Source of the DNA: Enterocloster aldenensis
GTDB lineage: Bacteria > Bacillota > Clostridia > Lachnospirales > Lachnospiraceae
Direction: 5' to 3'
NCBI RefSeq assembly: GCF_003434055.1
Contig: NZ_QVEX01000003.1
Location: 186,001 to 250,000, forward strand
DNA: 64,000 nt
Positions within the stretch are counted from its first letter, which is position 1. Each line of letters starts with the position of its first letter. The translations under genes and the position numbers were made by a program. Under the pieces are notes generated by a model, which saw only the letters and a program-made list of their open reading frames with translations, searched no databases and had not been told where the DNA came from. Below, in pieces: positions 43,143-52,723 of this stretch.

Positions 43143-43294
43143 GGCCTGCCTGAAAATCCATTCCTTCCCATGTGCATCCGGCGGCTGGATCCAGCGTCTT
43201 TTCCGGCATGGCGCCGGGCCGCTGCCGGCACTGCCTGGATCATTTACAGGAAAAATTTGAGAAATCATGATTAAAACAGCATAGAACGCAGATA

Positions 43295-43354
43295 CTAACC
43301 TCAGAGCGTGTTCCAGAGCGTGTCTGAGAATGCTCCAGCATGTTAGGAGGTTAG
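43295..43354 (+). promoter_or_regulatory. Hairpin sequestering the ribosome site of the BofC-like gene
   Basis: CTAACCTC (43295-43302) is complementary to GAGGTTAG (43347-43354), which contains the GAGG of the Shine-Dalgarno, 4 nt before the ATG at 43359. Inside are an AGAGCGTGT direct repeat (43304-43312 and 43315-43323 area) and a small TGCTCCAGCA hairpin. Pairing would hide the ribosome site. The remaining 150 bases after the flippase stop contain GC-rich inverted repeats but no T-run terminator. Confidence 0.6.
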
Positions 43355-43358
43355 CCTG

Positions 43359-43757
43359 ATGAAAAAAGTATTATACTGTGTGCTGCTGTTTGTTGCCACA
43401 TCCATTGTATGCCTTATCGTGGGGTATGGAATTACCAGATATAGTGTTAGACAGGAGCAGGCGGTTCCCAATACGGTGATTGAGACTGAGACGGTCAATG
43501 ACATGGATGACAAAGCCGCTATGAACCAGGAGCAGATAAAGCCCATATTGGAAAGTCCTTCCCCTGCAGAGGAGTACTATCTGGTGGCTGAGTCCGGCTT
43601 CCTGCTGGTATTCTGCAGTGACAGAAGCACAATCTGTCTTTATACCCATATTCCGGTGACGGATTTTCCGGAGAAAGAGAGGTCCAAACTCCTGGAGGGA
43701 ATCTGGTTTCCTTCTATGATGGATGTCTATCATTATCTGGAGTCGTATACGAGCTGA
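43359..43757 (+). CDS. BofC-like membrane-anchored protein
   Basis: A 132-residue protein with an N-terminal anchor helix (residues 2-24) followed by a hydrophilic linker. The C-terminal 60 residues (EEYYLVAESGFLLVF, ICLYTHIPVTDFPEKERSKL, LEGIWFPSMMDVYHYLESYTS) resemble the BofC C-terminal domain, which in Bacillus forespores checks the SpoIVB protease and so the sigma-K checkpoint. Relation to BofC is an inference from pattern, not proved. TAGGAGG precedes the ATG within a potential hairpin. Confidence 0.7.
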   Translation: MKKVLYCVLLFVATSIVCLIVGYGITRYSVRQEQAVPNTVIETETVNDMDDKAAMNQEQIKPILESPSPAEEYYLVAESGFLLVFCSDRSTICLYTHIPVTDFPEKERSKLLEGIWFPSMMDVYHYLESYTS

Positions 43758-44090
43758 GAAGGATGGCCTGAACCATCCTGCATCCCGTTGACTGCTGCTC
43801 CCGCCCCAGGGCCGTGCCTTTGAATCCGGACGTAGTATGACTGCGCTGCTGATTCACAGACACGGCTTTAAGGCGTGTGTGATACGTTATGATGCTCCGT
43901 GTTTTGTGGGTTCCCTCCACAAAAGCCTTACTGCCCTATGGCCATACATAGAACTTCCATCCGGGAACAGACCGGATTTCCGGCATCAGATTGCCCGCCT
44001 GCCTGTCCGGTCATCATTTAGTGGTTGAAATATGGCGGAAAAGCGGATAAAATGAGTTGTAAACTTTTATGAGAGAATAAGGAGCCTGAG
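43758..44090. other. 333-bp gap with hairpins, no convincing gene
   Basis: Just after the BofC-like stop is AGGATGG/CCATCCT with a 6-nt loop, and at 43902-43924 TTTTGTGG/CCACAAAA with a 7-nt loop. Neither has a T-run. A 63-codon frame across 43837-44028 lacks a ribosome site and family resemblance. AAGGAG precedes the next gene. Confidence 0.6.
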
Positions 44091-45425
44091 ATGGATGTGA
44101 AGAAACGGGTTTTGATTATAGGCGGAGGCGCCTCCGGACTGGCGGCGGCTGTCTGGGCTGCCAGGCAGGGGGCACGGGTAACGGTTGTGGAGCACATGGA
44201 CCGGGTGGGGAAGAAGATACTTTCCACCGGGAATGGAAGATGCAACATGACGAACCTGTACATGGGGCCGGAATGTTACCGCAGCGGTGACAGCAGCTTT
44301 CCCATGAGGGTCATAGAAGGTTTTTCGGTAGAGGATACCCTGCGGTTCTTTGGGGGGCTGGGGATTGAAATCCGGGACAGGAACGGATATATCTATCCGA
44401 ATTCCGACCAGGCCTCCGCTGTGCTGGACGTCCTGCGCCAGGAGGTGGAGCACCTGGGGGTCCGGGTGCTGCTTTCCTGCCAGGTAAGTAAGATAGAGCC
44501 ATCATGCGGCATGTACAGGGTTTCCAGCAGCCAGGGAATATTGGAGGCAGATGCCCTGATACTGGCCACGGGTTCCAAGGCCGCGCCTTCTACGGGTTCG
44601 GATGGGAGCGGATACGAACTGGCAAAGAGCCTGGGACATCGTGTGATAAAACCGCTTCCGGCCTTGGTGCAGCTCAGGTGCCAGGGGAGTATGTATAAAC
44701 AGATGGCCGGAATCCGTACGGAGGCAAAGGTAAGCCTGTATGCGGAAAGTCCCCGATTAAATAAATCGGGGAAAGGTGCGGAAAGGATACTGCTGGCAGA
44801 GGATAGAGGGGAACTTCAGCTGACGGATTACGGGCTGTCGGGGATTCCTGTGTTCCAGGTCAGCCGCTTTGGGGCAAGGGCCCTGGATGAGGGCAGCAAA
44901 GTGGTTGCCAGGGTGGATTTCATGCCGTCCTGGAAGGAGGAGGAGGCCTTCGGCCTTTTGAGAAAACGGGCGTCGCACATGGATTATAAGACGGTGGAGG
45001 AAATGTTTGTGGGCCTTCTTAATAAGAAGCTGGCTTTGGTCTTAATCCGGCTGGCAGGGGTTGACCCTTCCATGAAGTCGGGCGGGCTGTCGCCCAGGCA
45101 ATTGGGGCGCCTTCTGGAACAGATTAAATCCTATGAAGCCATTGTCATGTCCGTGAACCCTTTTGCTAATGCACAGGTCTGCTGCGGCGGGGTGGATGTG
45201 CATGAGGTGGATGCCAATACCATGGAGTCCAAAGTCAGGAAAGGACTGTACCTGGCAGGGGAACTGCTGGATGTGGATGGCATCTGCGGCGGTTATAACC
45301 TGCAGTTCGCATGGTCCAGCGGTGCCATAGCTGGTAAATGCGCGGCGGGAAAGGACACCGCTGAAAAGCGCGGACGGGAAAAAGAGGGTGCAGGAAAGAT
45401 GCCTGCGGGAAGGAGACGCTTATGA
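44091..45425 (+). CDS. HI0933/YhiN-family flavoprotein
   Basis: A 444-residue NAD(P)/FAD-dependent oxidoreductase of the YhiN/HI0933 family, function unknown. The FAD dinucleotide fold is IIGGGASGLAAAVWAARQGA (residues 8-27), with STGNGRCNMTN and the C-terminal VCCGGVDVHEVD...GLYLAGELLDVDGICGGYNLQFAWSSG signature. AAGGAG upstream. The C-terminal 30 residues are Lys/Arg/Gly-rich. Its stop overlaps the start of the next flavoprotein (ATGA at 45422). Confidence 0.93.
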   Translation: MDVKKRVLIIGGGASGLAAAVWAARQGARVTVVEHMDRVGKKILSTGNGRCNMTNLYMGPECYRSGDSSFPMRVIEGFSVEDTLRFFGGLGIEIRDRNGYIYPNSDQASAVLDVLRQEVEHLGVRVLLSCQVSKIEPSCGMYRVSSSQGILEADALILATGSKAAPSTGSDGSGYELAKSLGHRVIKPLPALVQLRCQGSMYKQMAGIRTEAKVSLYAESPRLNKSGKGAERILLAEDRGELQLTDYGLSGIPVFQVSRFGARALDEGSKVVARVDFMPSWKEEEAFGLLRKRASHMDYKTVEEMFVGLLNKKLALVLIRLAGVDPSMKSGGLSPRQLGRLLEQIKSYEAIVMSVNPFANAQVCCGGVDVHEVDANTMESKVRKGLYLAGELLDVDGICGGYNLQFAWSSGAIAGKCAAGKDTAEKRGREKEGAGKMPAGRRRL

Positions 45426-47065
45426 TCCGCATTAACCAGATTAAACTTCCCCTGGGTCATGACAGGCAGGACCTGCCTGCCAAGGTATCGGGAATCCTTG
45501 GGATTCCGGCAGGGGAAATTGATTCGCTCCATATAATAAAGCAGTCCGTGGACGCGAGGAAGAAACCGGACATATTGTACAGTTATGTGGTGGATGTGGC
45601 GGTAAGGGGGATTACGGGGAAGAAGGAAGAGAAGCTGGTGCGTAAGCTGCGGGGCAGGGATGTGTCGGTACAGGACAGCCTGGGTTACCGCCTTCCGGAG
45701 CCGGGCACGCAGGAGCTTGCCCGGCCGCCTGTTGTTATCGGCACGGGACCGGCAGGACTATTCTGCGGGCTTTTGCTGGCAAGGAAGGGATACCGGCCCA
45801 TCCTCCTGGAACGGGGCGAGGATGTGGATGCCAGAACAAGGCGGGTGGCTGAGTTCTGGGAAAACGGCAGTCTGTGTCCTGATTCCAATGTGCAGTTCGG
45901 GGAAGGCGGGGCAGGAACATTTTCAGATGGAAAGCTGAATACCCTGGTTAAGGATCCATCCGGCAGGAACAAGGAGGTACTCAGAATCCTGGTGGAGTTT
46001 GGGGCCGACCCATCCATTTTATATGTGAATAAGCCCCATATCGGCACGGATGTGCTGAGCCGGATTGTAAAGGCCATGCGTGAGGAGATTGTGGGCCTGG
46101 GAGGCCAGGTGCGGTTCCTGAGCCGGGTTACGGATTTTATTGTGGAGCAGGGGCGCCTTATGGCGGTGATGGTCAATGGAAATGAACGGATTGACACGGA
46201 GGTGGCGGTGCCTGCAATCGGGCACAGCGCCAGGGATACCTTTGAGGTGCTGCTGGAGCGGGGGATTCCCATGGAGGCCAAGGCCTTTGCGGTGGGACTG
46301 CGGGTGCAGCATCCCCAGGTACTGATTAACCGGAGCCAGTACGGCATGGAGGAATGCGGGGAACTGGGGCCTGCAAGCTATAAGGTGACAAAACAGACTG
46401 CAGGGGGAAGGGGAGTGTATTCCTTCTGCATGTGCCCGGGCGGGTATGTGGTCAACGCCTCCTCGGAACCGGGACGTCTTGCGGTGAATGGTATGAGCTA
46501 CCATGACCGGGCCGGGGAGAATGCCAACAGCGCGCTGATTGTAACGGTTACACCGGAGGATTTCCCGGCAGCGGAAGCTGGCCGGGAAGCGCTGGCCGGG
46601 GTGGAGTTCCAGAGAAAACTGGAAGAGGACGCCTTCTGCCTGGGAGCCGGCAGGATTCCCGTACAGCTTTACGGGGATTTTAAGGAAAACAGGATATCCT
46701 CTGGTTTTGGGGAAGTGAAACCGGCTTTTAAGGGGCAGTATTGTTTTGCCAATTTGCGGGAAATGCTTCCGGAGCCCATTTCCAGGGCCCTGCTGGAGGG
46801 CATGGAGGGTTTTGGGCGCATGATCAAAGGCTTTGACCGCCCGGATGCCATATTTGCGGGGATTGAGAGCAGGACCTCATCCCCGGTACGTATCCCAAGG
46901 GACAGCGGGCTGGAAAGTGAAGTGAAGGGAATCTTTCCCTGCGGCGAGGGAGCGGGTTACGCGGGAGGCATTACCTCGGCGGCCATGGACGGCATCCGGA
47001 CCTCGGAGGAAATCATCCGACGGTACAGGCCGTTTACAAGCCGTGACAGCTCAGGCGCCGTCTGA
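45422..47065 (+). CDS. FAD-dependent oxidoreductase, large C-terminal-FAD family
   Basis: A 547-residue flavoprotein whose first 95 residues form a small alpha/beta domain (IRINQIKLPLGHDRQDLPAK, IIKQSVDARKKPDILYSYVV) followed by FAD binding VVIGTGPAGLFCGLLLARKG, then VQFGEGGAGTFSDGKLNTL, RTSSPVRIPRD and GEGAGYAGGITSAAMDGI. This matches widespread uncharacterised 'FAD-dependent protein' families in Firmicutes. Translationally coupled to the YhiN-like gene. No substrate evidence. Confidence 0.92.
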   Translation: MIRINQIKLPLGHDRQDLPAKVSGILGIPAGEIDSLHIIKQSVDARKKPDILYSYVVDVAVRGITGKKEEKLVRKLRGRDVSVQDSLGYRLPEPGTQELARPPVVIGTGPAGLFCGLLLARKGYRPILLERGEDVDARTRRVAEFWENGSLCPDSNVQFGEGGAGTFSDGKLNTLVKDPSGRNKEVLRILVEFGADPSILYVNKPHIGTDVLSRIVKAMREEIVGLGGQVRFLSRVTDFIVEQGRLMAVMVNGNERIDTEVAVPAIGHSARDTFEVLLERGIPMEAKAFAVGLRVQHPQVLINRSQYGMEECGELGPASYKVTKQTAGGRGVYSFCMCPGGYVVNASSEPGRLAVNGMSYHDRAGENANSALIVTVTPEDFPAAEAGREALAGVEFQRKLEEDAFCLGAGRIPVQLYGDFKENRISSGFGEVKPAFKGQYCFANLREMLPEPISRALLEGMEGFGRMIKGFDRPDAIFAGIESRTSSPVRIPRDSGLESEVKGIFPCGEGAGYAGGITSAAMDGIRTSEEIIRRYRPFTSRDSSGAV

Positions 47066-47107
47066 ACGGCTGCTGCAAATCTTTCATCTTGTGGAAAGGA
47101 ATAGAAA

Positions 47108-47136
47108 TTGACGTGACCTGTAAATTGGTGTAAGAT
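47108..47136 (+). promoter_or_regulatory. Candidate promoter for proB operon
   Basis: TTGACG (-35) and TAAGAT (-10) with 17-bp spacing, about 38 bases before the proB ATG. No T-box motif is seen here. Confidence 0.6.
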
Positions 47137-47173
47137 AAACAGGAGTCAATATAAGAATCATAAGGAGCATACC

Positions 47174-48037
47174 ATGGAAATCCAGGAACGCCAGATCCTT
47201 AAGGAAAAGCAGAGGATTGTGATTAAGATTGGTTCCTCTTCCCTGACCCATCCGCAGACAGGGGAGATGAACCTTATGAAGATAGAGAAACTGATACGGG
47301 TAATCAGCGATTTGCGGGGAGAGGGACGGGACGTGGTCCTGGTGTCCTCAGGAGCCATTGCGGCAGGACGTCAGGCCCTGGGGCATCACAGGCGTCCGGA
47401 TACCCTGGCTGAGAAGCAGGCATTCGCAGCAGTGGGGCAGGCCCGCCTCATGATGGTTTACCAGAAGCTGTTTGCAGAGTATAACCAGACAGCGGCCCAG
47501 ATCCTTCTCACAAAAGATACCATGATCAATGATTCATCCAGGTACAATGCCCAGAATACCTTTGATGAGCTTTTGAACCTGGGGGCCATTCCCATTGTCA
47601 ATGAAAATGATACCGTGTCCACTTCGGAGATTCCCTATGTGGACAGCTTCGGGGATAATGACAGACTGTCAGCCATAGTGGCGGCCCTGATTGGGGCCGA
47701 CCTTTTAATCCTGCTTTCCGATATTGACGGTCTGTATTCCGATGACCCAAGGAGCAATCCCGATGCCAGGTTTGTAAGCCTGGTGCCTGAAATAACCCCG
47801 GAATTCCTGGACATGGGCAAGTCCACCTCCAGCAGTGACGTGGGTACGGGCGGAATGTCGGCCAAGCTGGCAGCGGCCAGGATTGCCACGGACAGCGGGG
47901 CGGATATGGTGATTGCCAACGGGGACCAGGTGGAGGTCATACTGGATATCATGGCGGGGAAGGAAAAGGGCACGCTGTTTTTAGCGCATCCCAACCTGGA
48001 TTTTGATTTAATGCATTATCTGAACAATGAATATTAG
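47174..48037 (+). CDS. proB: Glutamate 5-kinase (short form, no PUA domain)
   Basis: Phosphorylates glutamate in the first step of proline synthesis. 287 residues: the amino acid kinase domain only (RIVIKIGSSSLTHP, VLVSSGAIAAGRQAL, NENDTVSTSEI, FGDNDRLSAIVAALI, GTGGMSAKLAAARIA), lacking the PUA domain of the 367-residue E. coli enzyme. Precedes a DUF896 gene and proA in one operon. Confidence 0.97.
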   Translation: MEIQERQILKEKQRIVIKIGSSSLTHPQTGEMNLMKIEKLIRVISDLRGEGRDVVLVSSGAIAAGRQALGHHRRPDTLAEKQAFAAVGQARLMMVYQKLFAEYNQTAAQILLTKDTMINDSSRYNAQNTFDELLNLGAIPIVNENDTVSTSEIPYVDSFGDNDRLSAIVAALIGADLLILLSDIDGLYSDDPRSNPDARFVSLVPEITPEFLDMGKSTSSSDVGTGGMSAKLAAARIATDSGADMVIANGDQVEVILDIMAGKEKGTLFLAHPNLDFDLMHYLNNEY

Positions 48038-48051
48038 AAGAGGTGATTGAT

Positions 48052-48273
48052 ATGGACGCATCCAGAATAGACCGCATCAATGAACTGTACCATAAATCCC
48101 AGTCCGTGGGACTTACGGATGAGGAAAAGGAAGAGCAGGCAAAGCTGCGGCGGGACTATATTGCCGCCATACGCGGGAGCCTGAGAAACAACCTGAATCA
48201 TATTTCCATACAGGAACAGGATGGTTCTGTTACGGACCTGGGGAAGAAGTACGGCGGAATAAAGGAAGTTTAG
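48052..48273 (+). CDS. DUF896 (YnzC-like) protein
   Basis: A 73-residue helical protein of the YnzC/DUF896 family ([52 protein letters not shown]). Structures of relatives are two-helix bundles; the function is unknown, and a B. subtilis relative lies in the SOS-induced yneA region. The ATG at 48052 is preferred over GTG at 48043 that overlaps AGAGGTG. It lies 14 bases after proB and 73 before proA. Confidence 0.9.
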   Translation: MDASRIDRINELYHKSQSVGLTDEEKEEQAKLRRDYIAAIRGSLRNNLNHISIQEQDGSVTDLGKKYGGIKEV

Positions 48274-48346
48274 GACTTGGGGAACTAAGCCCCAAGGAAA
48301 ATCAGACAGGGCTGTGCATGGACCGCAGAAGGGAGAGGAGAGCGCA

Positions 48347-49588
48347 ATGACATTAACTGAGATGGGCAGGCGTGCCAAGGATGTATCAAGAGTACTTAAC
48401 ACCCTGGGTTCCAGGGAGAAGAATATGGGGCTGGAGGAAGCTGCCAGGGCCCTTTTGGACAGTGAGGAGGAAATCCTCACCGGCAACAGGGAAGACTATG
48501 AGCGGGCTGAGGCGGGCGGCATGAGCCAGGGCCTTTTAGACCGCCTGAAGCTGACACCCGCAAGAATCCAGGCCATGGCGGACGGCCTTTTGCAGGTGGC
48601 TGCCCTGGATGACCCGGTAGGCGAGGTCCTTTCCATGAAGCTGCGCCCCAACGGGCTGCAGATAGGGCAGAAGCGTGTTCCCCTGGGCGTAATCGGAATG
48701 ATATATGAAGCCCGCCCCAATGTGACCGCGGATGCCTTTGGACTCTGTTTTAAATCAGGCAACGCAGTTATATTAAAAGGCGGCAGCGACGCCCTCCAGT
48801 CCAATAAGGCCATTGTGCAGGCCTTAAGGACCGGGCTTTTAAGGGCAGGGCTTCCGGAGGAGTCCCTGCAGCTCATTGAAGATGCCAGCCGGGATACAAC
48901 CAAGGAGCTGATGCGCCTTAACCGCTATATTGATGTGCTGATCCCAAGAGGCGGCGCAGGCCTCATAAAGACCGTGGTGGAGAACAGCACCATTCCGGTG
49001 ATTGAGACAGGAACCGGCAACTGCCATGTGTATGTGGATGAGACCGCGGACCTTAAGATGGCCCTGGACATTGTCTTTAATTCAAAGACACAGAGGATCG
49101 GCGTGTGCAATGCATGTGAATCCCTCCTGGTACACAGGAAGATTGCAGAGGAATTCCTGCCCATGTTAAAGAAACGCCTGGATGAAAAGAACGTGGAAAT
49201 CCGGGGCGATGAGGGCGCTTGTGCGATTGTGCCGGATTTTGTTCCCGCCACGGAGGAGGACTGGGGGAAGGAATACCTGGATTACATCCTGTCCCTTAAG
49301 ATTGTGGATTCCGTGGATGAGGCAATTTCCCATATCAATACCTATAACACAGGCCATTCGGAGTCCATTGTGACATCGGATTATTTCAATGCGCAGAAAT
49401 TCCTGAACGAGGTGGATGCCGCGGCTGTGTATGTCAATGCCTCCACCCGGTTCACGGACGGCGATGAGTTCGGATTTGGCGCTGAAATCGGCATCAGCAC
49501 CCAGAAGCTTCACGCCAGGGGCCCCATGGGCTTAAAGGAACTGACCACCACCAAATACATTATTTACGGGGATGGGCAGATCCGGTAA
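48347..49588 (+). CDS. proA: Gamma-glutamyl phosphate reductase
   Basis: Reduces glutamyl-5-phosphate to glutamate semialdehyde, the second proline step. 413 residues. Signatures: [46 protein letters not shown] and the catalytic Cys in [20 protein letters not shown] segment; ends [25 protein letters not shown] precedes the ATG at 48347; an upstream in-frame ATG (48314) lacks a site. Confidence 0.98.
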   Translation: MTLTEMGRRAKDVSRVLNTLGSREKNMGLEEAARALLDSEEEILTGNREDYERAEAGGMSQGLLDRLKLTPARIQAMADGLLQVAALDDPVGEVLSMKLRPNGLQIGQKRVPLGVIGMIYEARPNVTADAFGLCFKSGNAVILKGGSDALQSNKAIVQALRTGLLRAGLPEESLQLIEDASRDTTKELMRLNRYIDVLIPRGGAGLIKTVVENSTIPVIETGTGNCHVYVDETADLKMALDIVFNSKTQRIGVCNACESLLVHRKIAEEFLPMLKKRLDEKNVEIRGDEGACAIVPDFVPATEEDWGKEYLDYILSLKIVDSVDEAISHINTYNTGHSESIVTSDYFNAQKFLNEVDAAAVYVNASTRFTDGDEFGFGAEIGISTQKLHARGPMGLKELTTTKYIIYGDGQIR

Positions 49589-49611
49589 AACCATAGAAAA
49601 GAGGTAATAAC

Positions 49612-50208
49612 ATGTCCATAGAGGAAATGGAAGAGACAGAAGCGCAAAAGGGGCGGGGAAGGAGCCGCAGGCAGAAGGAGGAAGAACCCTTTAGCTGGAA
49701 AAAGGAAATCATCAGCTGGATCCAGATTATCGCAGCAGCCGTGGTGATTGCCCTGGTCCTTAATAATTTCATCATTGCCAACAGCCGTGTCCCAACCGGC
49801 TCCATGGAAAATACAATCATGTCTAAAAGCCGGGTGATCGGCTCCAGGCTGTCCTATATAAACAGTGACCCTGAGCGGGGGGATGTGGTTATCTTTAAGT
49901 TCCCGGACAACAGGGATATTTATTATGTGAAGAGGGTAATCGGGCTGCCGGGTGAGACAGTGGACATCGTAGACGGCAAGGTATATATCAATGATTCCGA
50001 TACGCCTTTGGATGAACCCTATCTGCCCGAACCCATGGAAGGGTCGTACGGTCCGTACACGGTGCCGGAAGGCTGTTATTTCATGATGGGCGACAACCGG
50101 AACAATTCACTGGACGCCAGGTTCTGGAAGAACCAGTTTGTACCAAAGAAGGATATCATGGCAAAGGTACTGTTCTGCTATTATCCAAGAATCGGAAAAG
50201 TGGAGTAG
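49612..50208 (+). CDS. lepB: Signal peptidase I
   Basis: Removes signal peptides from exported proteins at the outer face of the membrane. 198 residues: a charged cytoplasmic N-terminus, one membrane helix (about 33-53), then the Ser/Lys catalytic dyad at Ser64 (SRVPTGSMENTI) and Lys107 (DIYYVKRVIGLPGE), with the GDNRNNSLDAR box. Single-helix Gram-positive type. Follows proA by 23 bases. Confidence 0.96.
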   Translation: MSIEEMEETEAQKGRGRSRRQKEEEPFSWKKEIISWIQIIAAAVVIALVLNNFIIANSRVPTGSMENTIMSKSRVIGSRLSYINSDPERGDVVIFKFPDNRDIYYVKRVIGLPGETVDIVDGKVYINDSDTPLDEPYLPEPMEGSYGPYTVPEGCYFMMGDNRNNSLDARFWKNQFVPKKDIMAKVLFCYYPRIGKVE

Positions 50209-50216
50209 ATGACAGG

Positions 50217-51029
50217 ATGAACATAATCATATCACCTGCCAAGAAGATGAATGTCAGGGAAGATGAGCTGGACTGGGCCGATCTTCCCTGTTTCCTTTCA
50301 AAGGCAGAAGAATTAAAAGAATACATAAGGGGCCTGAGCCGGAGTGAGGCAAGGGCCCTCTGGCAGTGCAATGAAACCATTGCCGGACTTAATTATGGGC
50401 GTTTCCAGGCCATGGACCTGACCGGACGGCTTACCCCCGCCCTTTTGTCCTATGAGGGGATCCAGTACCAGTACATGGCGCCCGGGGTGTTTGAGACAAG
50501 GCACTGGGACTATGTGCAGCAGCACTTAAGGATATTGTCGGGATTTTACGGGATTTTGCGGCCGCTGGACGGAATCGTGCCATACCGCCTGGAAATGCAG
50601 GCAAAGGTAAAACTGCCGCCGGACTGCGGCAGTCAGGAAGGGATTACCAGCCTGTATGAGTACTGGGGTGACCTTCTGTACCGGGAACTGGTAAAGGAGG
50701 ACAAGGTGGTGGTTAACCTTGCCTCCAAGGAATACAGCAAAGCCATAGAACCCTTCCTGACGCCGGATATCACATACCTGACCTGTGTGTTCGGTATACT
50801 TGAGGCTGATAAAAAGGGACGGCCCAAAGTAAAGGTAAAAGCCACGGAAGCTAAAATGGCCCGCGGCGAGATGGTGCGTTTCATGGCGGAACATGAGGTC
50901 AGCTGCCCGGAAGAGTTGAAAGGCTTTGACGGGCTGGGCTATTGTTATCATGGGGAGCTGTCCGGTGAAAAGGAGTACGTGTTCCTGAAAGGGCAGAAAG
51001 ACGCTATTGCTGTCCCAGGATTTTCCTGA
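50217..51029 (+). CDS. yaaA: YaaA family peroxide-stress protein (DUF328)
   Basis: A 270-residue YaaA/UPF0246 protein; in E. coli YaaA limits free iron during peroxide stress. It opens MNIIISPAKKMNV and contains LRILSGFYGILRPLDGIVPYRLEM and VVNLASKEYSKAI, all family hallmarks. It begins 8 bases after lepB. The 3' end overlaps the convergent hcp gene by 26 bp, so the last residues share DNA with the Hcp C-terminus. Confidence 0.95.
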   Translation: MNIIISPAKKMNVREDELDWADLPCFLSKAEELKEYIRGLSRSEARALWQCNETIAGLNYGRFQAMDLTGRLTPALLSYEGIQYQYMAPGVFETRHWDYVQQHLRILSGFYGILRPLDGIVPYRLEMQAKVKLPPDCGSQEGITSLYEYWGDLLYRELVKEDKVVVNLASKEYSKAIEPFLTPDITYLTCVFGILEADKKGRPKVKVKATEAKMARGEMVRFMAEHEVSCPEELKGFDGLGYCYHGELSGEKEYVFLKGQKDAIAVPGFS

Positions 51030-52605
51030 TATCCTCCTCAGGTGTTGAAACCGGATGGATGTCAAACTGTTCCACCAGGTAGTTTAATACGCCCCGGGAT
51101 ACAAAGGCCGGCAGCGTGGGCCCAAGATAGATATTCTTAATCCCCAGGTGCAGGAGGCTTAAGAGGATACACACGGCCTTCTGCTCATACCAGGAAAGCA
51201 CCAGGGTCAGGGGCAGGTCATTGACACTGCACCCGAAGGCCTCAGCCAATGCCGCGGCCACCTTCACGGCGCCGTAAGCATCATTGCACTGTCCCATATC
51301 CAAGAGTCTTGGCAGCCCTGCCACGGTCCCCAGGTCCAGGTCATTGAAACGGTATTTGCCGCAGGCCAGGGTCAGGATGATGGAATCCGCCGGAGCCTGT
51401 TTTACGAACTCCGTATAATAATTCCTGCCCGGACGGGCGCCGTCGCATCCGCCCACCAGGAAGAAGCGGCTGATATCCCCGTTTTTAACACCCTCAATCA
51501 CGGCCCCGGCAGAGGCAAGGATGGCTTCATGGCCAAAGCCTGTGGTAAGGGTGGTTCCGCCGTTGATGCCGGTCATGGCCACATCCCTGTCATAACCGCC
51601 TAATTCCAGGGCTTTTTTTATGACAGGGGAGAAGTCCTTCCCATCCCCGATATGGACCATCCCGGGGTAAGCCACAACCGAGGTGGTGAAGACGCGGTCC
51701 CCGTAGGACGGTTTTACCGGCATCAGGCAGTTGGTGGTAAAGAGCACAGGGGCCGGGATATGGTCAAATTCCTTTTGCTGGTTCTGCCATGCGGTCCCGA
51801 AGTTTCCTTTCAGATGGGGATACTTCCTAAGGTTCGGATATGCATGGGCGGGAAGCATTTCCCCATGGGTGTAGATATTGATCCCGGTTCCCTGGGTCTG
51901 CTTTAAGAGCTGTTCCAGGTCATGGAGGTCGTGGCCGGAGATTACAATGAACGGTCCCTTTTCAATGGTCATGGAAACCTGGGCAGGAGCCGGAATCCCA
52001 TAAGTCTCCCTGTTGGCCCTGTCAAGCAGGGCCATGCAGTCCAGATTCACCTTGCCGGACTCCATCACAAGAGGAAGCAGGTCTTCCATGGCATAGCCGT
52101 CATAGCCCACTGCAAAAAGCCCTTTGTAGAAAAAGGAAGAGACGGACGGATCCTCATAGCCAAGGACGCGGGCGTGGAAGGCATAGGCGGCCATGCCCTT
52201 CATGCCAAAGAGCAGAAGGGATTTTAGGGAACGGATGTCCTCATCCTCGGTCCACAGTGAATCCAGGTCATAGTCGTCATTTTTTGCACATTGGGAAGTG
52301 CATCCATGGCATAGGGGGGAAAGGCTGTTTTTTGCCTTGCGGACTTTTTCCGTCAGCTGTCTTAAGGAAGCATCATCAAAGTTTACATTGGTCAGGGTTG
52401 CAAAAAGCCCTTCCAGGATCAGCTGGTCCGCTTCTTTGGGCGGGGCGGTGTTGTCGGCCGCCCTTGCAAGGCCGATCAGGGCGCCTGTCAGTTCATCCTG
52501 CAGCTTTGCGGTTTTTGCGGTTTTTCCGCAGACACCGGCATTTCCGGTACATCCGCTGCATCCAGCGGTCTGTTCGCATTGAAAACAAAACATTTCATGA
52601 CTCAT
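51004..52605 (-). CDS. hcp: Hydroxylamine reductase (hybrid cluster protein)
   Basis: A 533-residue Hcp that reduces hydroxylamine or nitric oxide and may protect against nitrosative stress. The N-terminal cysteines C7, C10, C19, C26 (MFCFQCEQTAGCSGCTG...GVC) bind a 4Fe-4S cluster, as in the class I/II arrangement; the hybrid cluster ligands are further along (VISGHDLHDLEQLL, TTNCLMPVKPSYGDRVFTTS, LACGKYRFNDLDLG). AAGGAGG lies 6 nt before the ATG. Divergent from a Crp/Fnr gene, a pairing that suggests direct regulation. Confidence 0.97.
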   Translation of the reverse strand: MSHEMFCFQCEQTAGCSGCTGNAGVCGKTAKTAKLQDELTGALIGLARAADNTAPPKEADQLILEGLFATLTNVNFDDASLRQLTEKVRKAKNSLSPLCHGCTSQCAKNDDYDLDSLWTEDEDIRSLKSLLLFGMKGMAAYAFHARVLGYEDPSVSSFFYKGLFAVGYDGYAMEDLLPLVMESGKVNLDCMALLDRANRETYGIPAPAQVSMTIEKGPFIVISGHDLHDLEQLLKQTQGTGINIYTHGEMLPAHAYPNLRKYPHLKGNFGTAWQNQQKEFDHIPAPVLFTTNCLMPVKPSYGDRVFTTSVVAYPGMVHIGDGKDFSPVIKKALELGGYDRDVAMTGINGGTTLTTGFGHEAILASAGAVIEGVKNGDISRFFLVGGCDGARPGRNYYTEFVKQAPADSIILTLACGKYRFNDLDLGTVAGLPRLLDMGQCNDAYGAVKVAAALAEAFGCSVNDLPLTLVLSWYEQKAVCILLSLLHLGIKNIYLGPTLPAFVSRGVLNYLVEQFDIHPVSTPEEDIRKILGQQ

Positions 52606-52651
52606 ATATGGTTTCCTCCTTGTTATGGGTGATGTTCCGGATAGGACCGGC

Positions 52652-52701
52652 TTGACTGTTATGGGTGAAGTATACTATAATTCTGACAACATGTATGTTG
52701 T
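52652..52701 (+). promoter_or_regulatory. Promoter plus perfect dyad operator between hcp and Crp/Fnr gene
   Basis: Forward promoter TTGACT (52652-52657), 18-bp spacer, TATAAT (52676-52681). Immediately downstream is the dyad ACAACAT-GT-ATGTTGT (52686-52701). TTCTGACAAC occurs as two copies at 52681 and 52701, extending the pattern. The size and symmetry fit a Crp/Fnr-type site; at this position it would repress its own gene, and it might activate hcp on the other strand, whose promoter was not clearly identified. Confidence 0.75.
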
Positions 52702-52723
52702 TCTGACAACGAAAGGAGAAAAT

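Noticed and set aside
43837..44028. 63-codon frame before the YhiN-like gene
   Set aside because: No ribosome site, overlaps a hairpin and shows no family pattern.
47066..47173. T-box in front of proB
   Set aside because: No GGTACC-type T-box element, specifier or terminator was found; only a simple promoter is visible.
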